NCBI GenBank assembly: GCA_050741255.1
Contig: JBOIEQ010000021.1
Span: 1 to 40,446 of the forward strand
Direction of reading: 5' to 3'
DNA length: 40,446 bases
Origin: CAZXNF01 sp050741255
GTDB taxonomy: Bacteria > Pseudomonadota > Gammaproteobacteria > Burkholderiales > SG8-41
The translations under genes and the position numbers were made by a program. Every line of letters begins with the position of its first letter. The first letter of the stretch is position 1. The notes below the pieces were generated by a model that was not told where the DNA came from, searched no databases, and saw nothing but the letters and a program-made list of their open reading frames with translations. This document shows positions 7,448-14,671 of this stretch, piece by piece.

Positions 7448-8764
7448 CTACGACGCGGCGGTGAGCCGCGGGGCCGGCTGCTCGAGTTCGGCTTCCATCT
7501 GCTCGAGTTCCACCGCCGCCGCCAGCAGTGCGAGGCGGGCGACCACGCCGTAGGCGTAGAAGCGGTTGGGCGGGCAGCCGGGGTCGGCATCCGGGTCCGG
7601 CGAGGAGCAGGGCGAGGCGAACGCGAGAGGTTCGAAATGCATCCCCGGCGCGTTGAGGTTCTGGTCCTGGCCGCGTTCGGTGTGCACGCGGTAGAAGCCG
7701 CCGACGACGAAGCGGTCGATCATGTAGACGACCGGCTCGGCCACTGCGTCGTTGACCGTCTCGAAGGTCGGCACGCCTTCCTGCACCAGGACTTCGTGGA
7801 CTTCAAGACCTTCCTTCACCACCGCCATCTTGTTGCGCTGCTTGCGGTTCAGGCCTTTCACGTCATCGACGGTCTTCACGGTCATCACGCCCATGCCATA
7901 GGTGCCGGCGTCCGCCTTGACGATGACGAAGGGCTGCTGCGTGATGCCGTATTCCTTGTACTTGGCACGGATGTCGTCGAGCATTTCGGACACGTAGCCC
8001 TCGAGGCATTCCTCGCCCTGCCGGCCGCGGAAGTCGATCTTGCCGCAGCGCTCGAAGAAGGGGTCGATGAACCACGGATCGACGTCGAGCAGCTTGGCGA
8101 ACTCGACCGCGACCTGGTGGTAGGCGGCGAAGTGGCGCGACTTGCGCCGTGTGGTCCAGCCGGCGATGAGCGGCGGCAGCACCGCCTGCTCGAGGTTCTG
8201 CAGGATGTCGGGCACGCCCGCGGACAGGTCGTTGTTCAGCAGCACGACGCAGGGATCGAAACCGTCCACGCCGAGGCGGTTGCCTTTCCGGCGCAGCGGC
8301 TCCAGCGTCAGCTTGCCGCCCGAAGGCAGCGCGATGTCGGTGGGCGCGGTGATCTCCGGCAGCAGGCTGCCGACGCGCACATTGACGCCGGCCTGGCGCA
8401 GCAGCTTGACGAGGACGCCGACGTTTTCCAGGTAGAAGGTATTGCGGGTGTGGTTCTCCGGCACCAGCAGCGCGCCGCGCGCGTCGGGGCAGATCTTGTC
8501 GATGGCGCCCATCACCGCCTGCACGCACAGGGGATGGAATTCCGGGTTCAGGTTGTTGAAGCCGCCCGGAAACAGGTTGGTGTCGACCGGCGCGAGCTTG
8601 AAGCCCGCGTTGCGCAGGTCGGTCGAGGCGTAAAACGGGACGGTATGCTCCTGCCACTGTCCGCGGAACCAGTGCTCGATCGCCGGCATGGCCTGCAGGA
8701 TCCGCCGCTCCAGTTCGGGCAGCGGGCCGGACAATGCAGTGGCGAGGCGGGGAACGTCAGGCAT
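7448..8764 (-). CDS. gshA: Glutamate-cysteine ligase (proteobacterial GshA_ferroox type)
   Basis: A 438-residue enzyme catalysing the first step of glutathione synthesis. The segments EHTVPFYASTDLRNAGFKLAPVDTNLFPGGFNNL (about residues 41-74) and PFVIVKADAGTYGMGVMTVK belong to the glutamate-cysteine ligase form common in beta- and some gammaproteobacteria, unrelated in sequence to E. coli GshA. Start 8764 (MPDVPRLATALSGPL) matches the usual N-terminus. An ATG 21 codons upstream would add an unusual extension. The stop is 43 bp before gshB. The gene is divergent from the glutamine synthetase-like gene across 270 bp. Confidence 0.93.
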   Translation of the reverse strand: MPDVPRLATALSGPLPELERRILQAMPAIEHWFRGQWQEHTVPFYASTDLRNAGFKLAPVDTNLFPGGFNNLNPEFHPLCVQAVMGAIDKICPDARGALLVPENHTRNTFYLENVGVLVKLLRQAGVNVRVGSLLPEITAPTDIALPSGGKLTLEPLRRKGNRLGVDGFDPCVVLLNNDLSAGVPDILQNLEQAVLPPLIAGWTTRRKSRHFAAYHQVAVEFAKLLDVDPWFIDPFFERCGKIDFRGRQGEECLEGYVSEMLDDIRAKYKEYGITQQPFVIVKADAGTYGMGVMTVKTVDDVKGLNRKQRNKMAVVKEGLEVHEVLVQEGVPTFETVNDAVAEPVVYMIDRFVVGGFYRVHTERGQDQNLNAPGMHFEPLAFASPCSSPDPDADPGCPPNRFYAYGVVARLALLAAAVELEQMEAELEQPAPRLTAAS

Positions 8765-8885
8765 GAAGGCCGATCCGGCAGCAAAAGAGCGCACGATTCT
8801 ATCCCATCGTTTCCGCGCCTCCGGCATGGCGGACCGGGGGTGCCGCAGGCTTGACCGGGTCTGGTTGGCGCTTCACAATGAGAAC

Positions 8886-8988
8886 ATTAGTTAATCTACA
8901 AGAAACATTCTGCCTGTAACTACCCGCATGTCCGGTGCCGACACCCTCGGGTATTAAATTGCAAGCAATTGTTTTAATTAGCTAATAT
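8886..8988. promoter_or_regulatory. AT-rich divergent control region between gshA and glnT, with repeated palindromes
   Basis: In an otherwise GC-rich window this region is AT-rich. ATTAGTTAAT (8886-8895) and the perfect palindrome ATTAGCTAAT (8977-8986) are near-identical copies 91 bp apart. AATTGC-AA-GCAATT (8957-8970) is another perfect inverted repeat. A possible plus-strand promoter is TTGCAA (8959-8964) with TAATAT (8983-8988), spacing 18, overlapping both palindromes. They may be operators for the XRE-cupin regulator encoded at the end of this gene cluster. No sigma-54 element or NtrC site was seen here. Confidence 0.5.
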
Positions 8989-9034
8989 TTTCACTCCCGA
9001 GGGCTTCCAGCCCTCTTCATCGGTGGAGAACGCA

Positions 9035-10369
9035 ATGACGCCCGCAGCCGCCCGCAAATTTCTCAAGGACCATCAGATCAAGTTTGTCCTCGCGCAATTC
9101 GTGGATATCCACGGCGCCGCGAAGGCCAAGGCGGTGCCCAGCGAACACCTCGACATGGTGCTCACCGACGGCGCCGGTTTTGCCGGCTTCGCGGTGTGGG
9201 GGCTCGGTATGGGGCCGCACGGTCCCGACTACATGGGCGTGGGCGATCTCTCCACGCTGTCGCTGATGCCGTGGATGCCGGGCTACGCGCGCATGGCCTG
9301 CGACGGCCACGTGCTCGGCAAGCCTTACGAGTATTGCTCGCGCGTCGTGTTGAAGGAGCGCTTGAAGGCGCTGGCGAAAGAAGGACTCACCTTCTACACC
9401 GGCATCGAGCCCGAGTTCATGCTGCTCGACCGCCGCGCCGACGGCTCCGTCGCGCCCTTTGACGGTACCGACACGCTCGACAAGCCCTGCTACGACTACA
9501 AGGGGCTCTCGCGCTCATCGGCGTTTCTGGAAAAGCTGGTCGACGGCCTGAAACCCGCGGGCATCGACGTGTATCAGATCGACCATGAGGACGCGAACGG
9601 CCAGTTCGAGGTGAACTTCACCTACGCGGACGCGCTGAAGACCGCGGACAACTACGTATTCTTCAAGATGGCGGCGTCGGAAGTCGCGCGCGCGCACGGC
9701 ATGGTGTGCACGTTCATGCCGAAGCCCTTTTCCAACCGTACGGGTATCGGCGCGCATTTCCACCTGTCCATCGGCAGCGCGAAGCAGAAGAACCTGTTTT
9801 ACGACGCGAAGGACAAGCACGGGCTCAAGCTGTCGAAAATGGGCTACTGGTTCGTCGGCGGCATCCTCGCGCACGCGCGGGCGCTGGCGGCGGTCTGTGC
9901 GCCCACGGTCAACTCGTACAAACGGCTGGTCGTGGGGCGTTCATTGTCCGGCTCGACCTGGGCGCCCGCCTACGTGGCTTACGGCGACAACAACCGCAGC
10001 GCCTGCGTGCGCATCCCGGGCGGGCGGCTGGAACTTCGGCTGCCGGACGGGTCGTGCAATCCCTATCTCGCTTCGGCGGCGATTCTTGCCGCGGGCATGG
10101 ACGGCGTGAAGCGCAAGCTCGATCCGGGCAAGCCGAACAACACCAATCTTTACGACTCTTCGCTGGACGAGATCGCGAAAAAAGGTATCCAGCTCCTGCC
10201 GCAGAACCTGTCGGAAGCGCTGGATGCGCTGGAGAAGGACGCGGTGGTGAAGGGCGCGCTCGGACCCAGGCTCGCGGCGGAGTTCCTGACGCTAAAGCGC
10301 ATGGAGTGGGTCGAGTATTCGCGTCATGTGTCCGACTGGGAAGTCGGACGTTACCTCGAATTTTTCTGA
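9035..10369 (+). CDS. Type III glutamine synthetase-like ligase (GlnT / gamma-glutamylmethylamide synthetase group)
   Basis: A 444-residue glutamine synthetase-superfamily ligase. FYTGIEPEFMLLD (metal-binding glutamates), GIGAHFHLS (catalytic His and metal region), NSYKRLVVG and NRSACVRIPGG are the conserved GS blocks. The overall form matches the GlnT/GMAS branch, whose members make glutamine or gamma-glutamylmethylamide from glutamate and ammonia or methylamine. ATG 9035 is chosen because GGTGGAG lies just upstream; the GTG at 9023 lies inside that ribosome site. The three following genes encode split glutamate-synthase-like subunits, as in glnT-glxBCD and gmaS-mgsABC clusters. Sequence alone does not settle whether ammonia or an alkylamine is the substrate. 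Confidence 0.88.
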   Translation: MTPAAARKFLKDHQIKFVLAQFVDIHGAAKAKAVPSEHLDMVLTDGAGFAGFAVWGLGMGPHGPDYMGVGDLSTLSLMPWMPGYARMACDGHVLGKPYEYCSRVVLKERLKALAKEGLTFYTGIEPEFMLLDRRADGSVAPFDGTDTLDKPCYDYKGLSRSSAFLEKLVDGLKPAGIDVYQIDHEDANGQFEVNFTYADALKTADNYVFFKMAASEVARAHGMVCTFMPKPFSNRTGIGAHFHLSIGSAKQKNLFYDAKDKHGLKLSKMGYWFVGGILAHARALAAVCAPTVNSYKRLVVGRSLSGSTWAPAYVAYGDNNRSACVRIPGGRLELRLPDGSCNPYLASAAILAAGMDGVKRKLDPGKPNNTNLYDSSLDEIAKKGIQLLPQNLSEALDALEKDAVVKGALGPRLAAEFLTLKRMEWVEYSRHVSDWEVGRYLEFF

Positions 10370-10382
10370 AACGGAGCGCACC

Positions 10383-11282
10383 ATGTGCGGCATCGTCGGT
10401 CTGCTGGTGAAGAAACCCGAACTCAAGGCGCAGCTGGGCGCGCTCATGCTGCCCATGCTCATCGGCATGGGCGAGCGCGGGCCGGACTCGGCCGGACTCG
10501 CCGTGTTCGGCGACGCGCTGCCGGCAACGGCTGGCCGCCGCTACAGCCTGCACGCGCCGGAGTGGAACTTCGACTGGGCCGCCTGCGTCGCCGCATTGAA
10601 CCGCGCGCTCGCGCATCCGGTCGAATTCACCGCCAAGGGCAATCACGCCATCCTGATCTCCGCGGACGATCCGCAGAAAGTCGCGGCTGCGGTGAAGGCA
10701 AGTTTCCCGGCCTTGCACCTGTTGTCGGTCGGGCGTTCGATCGACGTCTACAAGGACGTGGGCCATCCGGCCGCCGTCGCCGAGCGCTATGCGTTCAAGG
10801 GCCTGACCGGCACGCATCTCGTCGGCCATACGCGCATGGCGACCGAATCCGCGGTGACGCCGGCACACGCGCATCCGTTCACCGCGGGCGAGGATTTCTG
10901 CCTCGTGCACAACGGCTCGCTGTCCAATCCCTACTCCATCCGGCGCAAGCTGGAGCCGCTCGGCATCCGTTTCGAGACCGACAACGACACCGAGGCCGCC
11001 TGCCGCTATCTCGAATGGCGCATGCGCGAGGGCGACGACCTCGAAACCGCGCTGGAAAGCAGCTTCCGCGAGCTCGACGGCTTCTTCACCTTCCTGATCG
11101 GCACCGGCGATTCGCTGGCGCTGGTGCGCGACCCCTTCGCCTGCAAGCCTGCGGTAGTCGCCGAGACCGATGACTATGTGGCGATTGCCTCGGAGTTCCG
11201 TTCGCTGGCGAAACTGCCGGGCGTGAAGCACGCGCACCTGTTCGAGCCGGTGCCGGAACAGCTGTACGTATGGAAGTCGTAG
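10383..11282 (+). CDS. glxB: Class II glutamine amidotransferase subunit (GlxB / MgsA-like)
   Basis: A 299-residue Ntn-type glutaminase domain protein. The start MCGIVGLL puts the nucleophilic cysteine at position 2. GHTRMATESAVTPAHAHPF and LVHNGSLSN are the conserved glutamine-binding and oxyanion motifs of the PurF/GltB amidotransferase family. It corresponds to the N-terminal domain of glutamate synthase as a separate polypeptide. It would release ammonia, or an alkylamine from a gamma-glutamylamide, for the FMN subunit. ATG 10383 follows the glnT stop by 13 bp with an upstream GGAG. Its end overlaps the start of glxC by 13 bp. Confidence 0.92.
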   Translation: MCGIVGLLVKKPELKAQLGALMLPMLIGMGERGPDSAGLAVFGDALPATAGRRYSLHAPEWNFDWAACVAALNRALAHPVEFTAKGNHAILISADDPQKVAAAVKASFPALHLLSVGRSIDVYKDVGHPAAVAERYAFKGLTGTHLVGHTRMATESAVTPAHAHPFTAGEDFCLVHNGSLSNPYSIRRKLEPLGIRFETDNDTEAACRYLEWRMREGDDLETALESSFRELDGFFTFLIGTGDSLALVRDPFACKPAVVAETDDYVAIASEFRSLAKLPGVKHAHLFEPVPEQLYVWKS

Positions 11283-11953
11283 ACCTCGCGCACCGCACGG
11301 TGCGCGACCTCAACCAGTTCCTGCACCACGACGCCGTGTCGGGCAAGGTGCCGGCGCTTGAAGTCCTGAACCCGGACGGCGCACACAACCTCGCGGTGGG
11401 CGTGAATACGCCCATCGCCATCGCGATCCGCGGGCACGCCGGCTACTACTGCGCCGGCATGAACAAGCACGCCAGCGTCACCATCGACGGCAACGTCGGC
11501 TGGGGCGTAGCGGAAAACATGATGTCGGGCACCGTGCGGGTGAAGGGGTTCGCCTCCGAATCGGCCGGCGCGAGCGCCCACGGCGGCCTGCTCATCATCG
11601 AAGGCGACGCCAGCCTGCGCTGCGGCATCGGCCTCAAGGGCGGCGACATCGTGGTCGGCGGCAGCGTCGGCAACTTCACCGCGTTCATGGCCCAGGCCGG
11701 CCGTATCGTGGTGTGCGGCGACGCCGGTGACGCCCTGGGCGATTCGCTCTACGAAACGGTGATCTACGTGCGCGGCCGCATCAAGTCGCTCGGCTCCGAC
11801 GCGCAGGAAGAACCCATGCGCGAGGCCGACTATGCCGTGGTTGGCGAACTGCTGAAGCGCGCCGGCCTCGATCACGATCCCATGACCTTCAAACGCGTGG
11901 CGTCCGCGCGCCAGTTGTATCACTGGAACGCCGACGCCAATCAGGAGTATTGA
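11270..11953 (+). CDS. glxC: GXGXG-domain glutamate synthase-like subunit (GlxC / MgsB-like)
   Basis: A 227-residue protein corresponding to the C-terminal beta-helix (GXGXG) domain of glutamate synthase. Repeating glycine pairs of the fold run through the protein: VTIDGNVGWGVAENMMSG, GGDIVVGGSVGNF and VVCGDAGDALGDSLYET. It has no catalytic residues of its own in the parent enzyme and is structural, packing between glutaminase and FMN domains. The start lies within the end of glxB (13-bp overlap), which favours translational coupling. Its TGA overlaps an upstream TTG of glxD. Confidence 0.92.
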   Translation: MEVVDLAHRTVRDLNQFLHHDAVSGKVPALEVLNPDGAHNLAVGVNTPIAIAIRGHAGYYCAGMNKHASVTIDGNVGWGVAENMMSGTVRVKGFASESAGASAHGGLLIIEGDASLRCGIGLKGGDIVVGGSVGNFTAFMAQAGRIVVCGDAGDALGDSLYETVIYVRGRIKSLGSDAQEEPMREADYAVVGELLKRAGLDHDPMTFKRVASARQLYHWNADANQEY

Positions 11954-11955
11954 TC

Positions 11956-13302
11956 GTGACCGGCAAACTGTATCTCGAGGAAAGCGCGGGCTACGACCGC
12001 GGCATCCTGCATTACATCCAGAATGCCGCGGCCACCGGCCTGTATGAATTCCGCGGGCTCGGCGCCAAGCGGGCGCTGCCGAGTTTCGATGATCTCGTGT
12101 TTCTGGCCGCGTCGATCTCGCGCTATCCGCTGGAAGGCTACCGCGAGCGTTGTACGACGAACGTGACACTAGGCACGCGCTTTGCGAAGAAGCCCATCGA
12201 ACTGGCCATCCCCATCACGATCGGCGGCATGAGCTTCGGCGCCATCTCGGCGAATGTGAAAGAAGCCTTCGGCCTCGCCGCCGCGGAAGTCGGGACGTCC
12301 ACGACGACCGGCGACGGTGGCATGACGGAAGAGGAGCGGCGCGCGTCGAAGACCCTCGTCTACCAGTGCCTGCCCTCCCGCTACGGTTTCAATCCCGACG
12401 ACGTGCGGCGCGCCGACGCCATCGAAGTGGTCATTGGCCAGGGTGCCAAGCCCGGCGGCGGCGGCGTGCTGCTCGGTAGGAAGGTCAGCCCGCGCATCGC
12501 CGCGATGCGCACGCTGCCCGAGGGCATCGACCAGCGTTCCGCGTGCCGGCATCCCGACTGGACCGGGCCTGATGACCTGGCGATCAAGATCCTGGAACTG
12601 CGCGAGCTGACGGACTGGGAAAAGCCCATCTACGTGAAGATCGCCGCCACGCGCGTTTTCCACGACGTCAAGCTGTGCGTGCATGCCGGCGCCGACGTAA
12701 TCGTGCTGGACGGCATGCAGGGCGGCACCGCGGCCACGCAGAGCGTATTCATCGAGCACGTCGGCATCCCCACGCTCGCCGCGCTGCGCCAGGCCGTGGA
12801 CGCGCTGGAAGACATGAACATGAAGGACAAGGTGCAACTGATCATTTCCGGCGGCATCCGTACCGGCGCCGACGTCGCAAAAGCGCTGGCGATGGGCGCG
12901 GACGCGGTCTCGATCGGACAGGCGGCAATGATGGCGCTGGGCTGCAACAGCGAGTGGTATACGCAGAATGGCGAGCAGCATTCCGCGCGCACCGATTACG
13001 AAACACTCGGCACCGCGGCCGGCTATTGCCACCAGTGCCACACCGGGCGCTGCCCCGTCGGCATTACCACGCAGGATCCGGTGCTGGAGCGCCGGCTGGA
13101 GCCGGCGGTGGGCGCGCGCCGCCTGCGCAACTATCTCAAGACCATGAACATGGAACTGACCACGATCGCGCGCGCCTGCGGCAAGTCGAGCGTGCACCAC
13201 CTGGAACGCGAGGATCTCGTGGCGCTCACGCTCGAGGCCGCCGCGATGGCGAACGTGCCGCTCGCGGGCACGCACTGGATCCCCGGCGCGCCGGGCGCGT
13301 AA
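11956..13302 (+). CDS. glxD: FMN- and Fe-S-binding glutamate synthase-like subunit (GlxD / MgsC-like)
   Basis: A 448-residue protein with the synthase domain of glutamate synthase. ITIGGMSFGAIS, the glycine loop GQGAKPGGGGVLLG, KIAATRVFHDVK and LIISGGIRTGADVAKALAMGAD build the FMN/2-oxoglutarate barrel. The CHQCHTGRCPVG cluster (about residues 358-369) matches the three-cysteine binding loop for a 3Fe-4S centre. GTG 11956 is preferred because AGGAG at 11943-11947 gives proper spacing; the TTG at 11950 is too close. With glxB and glxC it forms a split glutamate synthase or N-methylglutamate synthase. No NADPH-oxidoreductase (gltD) or N-methylglutamate dehydrogenase gene is present in the window. 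Confidence 0.93.
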   Translation: MTGKLYLEESAGYDRGILHYIQNAAATGLYEFRGLGAKRALPSFDDLVFLAASISRYPLEGYRERCTTNVTLGTRFAKKPIELAIPITIGGMSFGAISANVKEAFGLAAAEVGTSTTTGDGGMTEEERRASKTLVYQCLPSRYGFNPDDVRRADAIEVVIGQGAKPGGGGVLLGRKVSPRIAAMRTLPEGIDQRSACRHPDWTGPDDLAIKILELRELTDWEKPIYVKIAATRVFHDVKLCVHAGADVIVLDGMQGGTAATQSVFIEHVGIPTLAALRQAVDALEDMNMKDKVQLIISGGIRTGADVAKALAMGADAVSIGQAAMMALGCNSEWYTQNGEQHSARTDYETLGTAAGYCHQCHTGRCPVGITTQDPVLERRLEPAVGARRLRNYLKTMNMELTTIARACGKSSVHHLEREDLVALTLEAAAMANVPLAGTHWIPGAPGA

Positions 13303-13356
13303 CGGTCCTGCACGGCCTCCCGACCGGCACGCCGGTCCGTTGATGCAAGGAGTGTG

Positions 13357-13992
13357 ATGAATCCACCGGCACCGCGGAAAGCGCCATCACCGGCCTCTGC
13401 CCGGCGGGGCGTGCGTCCCCTCGACCGCCACCTCGGCACGGTCATCCGCGACCTGCGTCAGGGCGATCACCTCACAATAGCCGACGTCGCCGCGCAGGCG
13501 GGCATCAGCCGCGGCATGCTGTCCAAGATCGAGAACGGACAGGTCTCGACCAGCCTCGAGACGCTGGAGAAGATCGCGCAGGCGCTGGGCGTGTCGCTCG
13601 CCCATCTCTTCCGCCACTACAACATTCCCGGCGGCAGCGCACAGCTCGTGAAGCACGGCCAGGGCATGGAGGTCGTGCGGCGTGGCACGAAGCGGGGCCA
13701 TACCTATCACCTGCTGGCCTACGACCAGGGCCCGCAGAAGATCTTCGAACCCTTCCTGATCACGATGGACGACGCCTCCGAGGTGTTCCCGGTGTTCGAG
13801 CACCCCGGCACCGAATTCATCTACATGCTGCGCGGCCGGCTCGAATACCGCCACGGCAGCGTGACCCACGTGCTCGAGCCCGGCGACGCCATGACCTTCC
13901 GCGGCGACGTGCCGCATGGCCCGGAACGCCTGCTGGAACTCCCGATCGCCTTCCTCTCTGTCATCATGTACGGCGGCGATACGCCCGCCTGA
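13357..13992 (+). CDS. XRE-family regulator with C-terminal cupin sensor
   Basis: A 211-residue transcription factor. Residues about 25-80 form a helix-turn-helix domain (LTIADVAAQAGISRGMLSKIENGQVSTS). The C-terminal half is a cupin, shown by EVFPVFEHPGTEFIYMLRGRLEYRHG and LEPGDAMTFRGDVPHGP. Such proteins usually bind a small metabolite in the cupin and control a neighbouring catabolic operon. The gene lies 54 bp after glxD on the same strand, so it probably regulates the glnT-glxBCD cluster and itself. The palindromes at 8886-8988 are candidate operators. ATG 13357 has AGGAG four bases upstream; the overlapping GTG at 13354 is too close. A hairpin GACCGG-CACG-CCGGTC at 13322-13337 lacks a T-run. 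Confidence 0.88.
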   Translation: MNPPAPRKAPSPASARRGVRPLDRHLGTVIRDLRQGDHLTIADVAAQAGISRGMLSKIENGQVSTSLETLEKIAQALGVSLAHLFRHYNIPGGSAQLVKHGQGMEVVRRGTKRGHTYHLLAYDQGPQKIFEPFLITMDDASEVFPVFEHPGTEFIYMLRGRLEYRHGSVTHVLEPGDAMTFRGDVPHGPERLLELPIAFLSVIMYGGDTPA

Positions 13993-14016
13993 ACGCTAAT
14001 CCCCGAATCGAGCCCC

Positions 14017-14493
14017 ATGCCAGCCGCACCCTACGCCATCGATGCCGCCCGTGCCGAAGACGTGCCCAGGCTGGTCGAACTGCTGCTCGACCTGTTCGGC
14101 ACCGAACTTGATTTCACGGCGGACGTCACGGCGCAGACGCGCGGGCTCACCCTGCTGATCGCCCAGCCGCCGGCGCAGGCCACGGTGCTGGTTGCACGCG
14201 ATGGCGGCGGCCAGGTGATCGGCATGGGCAGCGCGCAACTGGTGATCTCCACGTCCGAGGGCGCGCCGTCGGCCTGGTTCGAGGACATCGTGGTTCACCG
14301 CGACCACCGGCGCGCCGGAATGGGCCGCGCGCTGCTCGACGCGCTGCTCGCCTGGGCGCGCGCGCATGGCGCCACCCGCGCGCAACTGGTGGCCGACCGC
14401 GAGAACGTTCCCGCCGAGATGTTCTACAACGGGCTCGGCTGGAAAACCACGCAGCTCACCGTCCGCCGCTGGATGATCGAAAGCAACGAATAG
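14017..14493 (+). CDS. GNAT-family N-acetyltransferase
   Basis: A 158-residue single-domain acetyltransferase. The acetyl-CoA pyrophosphate loop is visible in EDIVVHRDHRRAGMGRALLDALLAWAR (R-x-x-G-x-G type, about residues 90-115), followed by the beta-5 region QLVADRENVPAEMFYNGLGW. The N-terminal RAEDVPRLVELLLDLF is the usual substrate-side helix. It starts 24 bp after the XRE-cupin gene and may be the last gene of that operon; the substrate is not predictable. The ribosome site is weak. Confidence 0.83.
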   Translation: MPAAPYAIDAARAEDVPRLVELLLDLFGTELDFTADVTAQTRGLTLLIAQPPAQATVLVARDGGGQVIGMGSAQLVISTSEGAPSAWFEDIVVHRDHRRAGMGRALLDALLAWARAHGATRAQLVADRENVPAEMFYNGLGWKTTQLTVRRWMIESNE

Positions 14494-14555
14494 GGCCCTG
14501 ACCGCGGGAACGCGGCGGTAGCCAGCAAACGGGCGCATACCCAACGCCGGCGCCC

Positions 14556-14588
14556 AAAAAAACGGTCGCGAACCCTACGCCGGCGCCC
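14556..14588 (-). terminator. Intrinsic terminator 3 after amtB (one stem mismatch)
   Basis: Stem GGGCGC (14588-14583) with GCGACC (14569-14564), one mismatch, followed by seven T residues (14562-14556). A fourth copy at 14527-14555 keeps the stem but has only three T residues and is probably inactive. Confidence 0.6.
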
Positions 14589-14621
14589 AAAAAAAACGGG
14601 CGCGAACCCACACCGGCGCCC
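14589..14621 (-). terminator. Intrinsic terminator 2 after amtB
   Basis: Stem GGGCGC (14621-14616) with GCGCCC (14603-14598), followed by eight T residues (14596-14589) on the minus strand. It is a tandem copy of terminator 1 shifted by 33 bp, with a weaker stem and longer loop. Confidence 0.75.
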
Positions 14622-14653
14622 AAAAAAAACGGGCGCCGCAGCGGGCGCCCGTT
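14622..14653 (-). terminator. Intrinsic terminator 1 after amtB
   Basis: On the minus strand GGGCGCC (14650-14644) and GGCGCCC (14637-14631) form the stem, extended by flanking AC/GT, with a six-base loop. Eight T residues (14629-14622) follow. It starts about 19 bp after the amtB stop and is the strongest member of the array. Confidence 0.92.
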
Positions 14654-14671
14654 TCCCACAGGGGAGTGGGC

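Larger units (their letters stand above)
14527..14653 (-). repeat. 33-bp tandem repeat array made of successive terminator hairpins after amtB
   Basis: A unit of 33 bp (GGCGCC-rich stem half, run of A, CGGGCGC) is repeated about three and a half times. A-runs begin at 14556, 14589 and 14622, exactly 33 bp apart, and a decayed fourth copy begins at 14527. Read on the minus strand, downstream of amtB, each unit is a GC stem followed by a T-run, so the array is a row of intrinsic terminators. It fills most of the 178-bp gap between the convergent GNAT and amtB genes. Confidence 0.9.

Noticed and set aside
7405..7590. N-terminal extension of gshB by 62 codons
   Set aside because: The extra sequence overlaps gshA, is low-complexity, and precedes the textbook GshB start MKFAFVADPLG.
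8765..9034. Search for a sigma-54 promoter or NtrC site before glnT
   Set aside because: TTGGCGCTTCACAATG near 8870 lacks the GC at ten-base spacing, and no TGCACC-N5-GGTGCA was seen. Only a sigma-70-like element is supported.
13322..13337. Hairpin between glxD and the XRE-cupin gene as a terminator
   Set aside because: GACCGG-CACG-CCGGTC is followed by CGTTG rather than a T-run. Read-through into the regulator is likely.
14527..14653. Regularly spaced repeats considered as a CRISPR array
   Set aside because: The unit is a direct 33-bp tandem repeat with no unique spacers, each unit is a stem plus T-run, and no cas gene is nearby.
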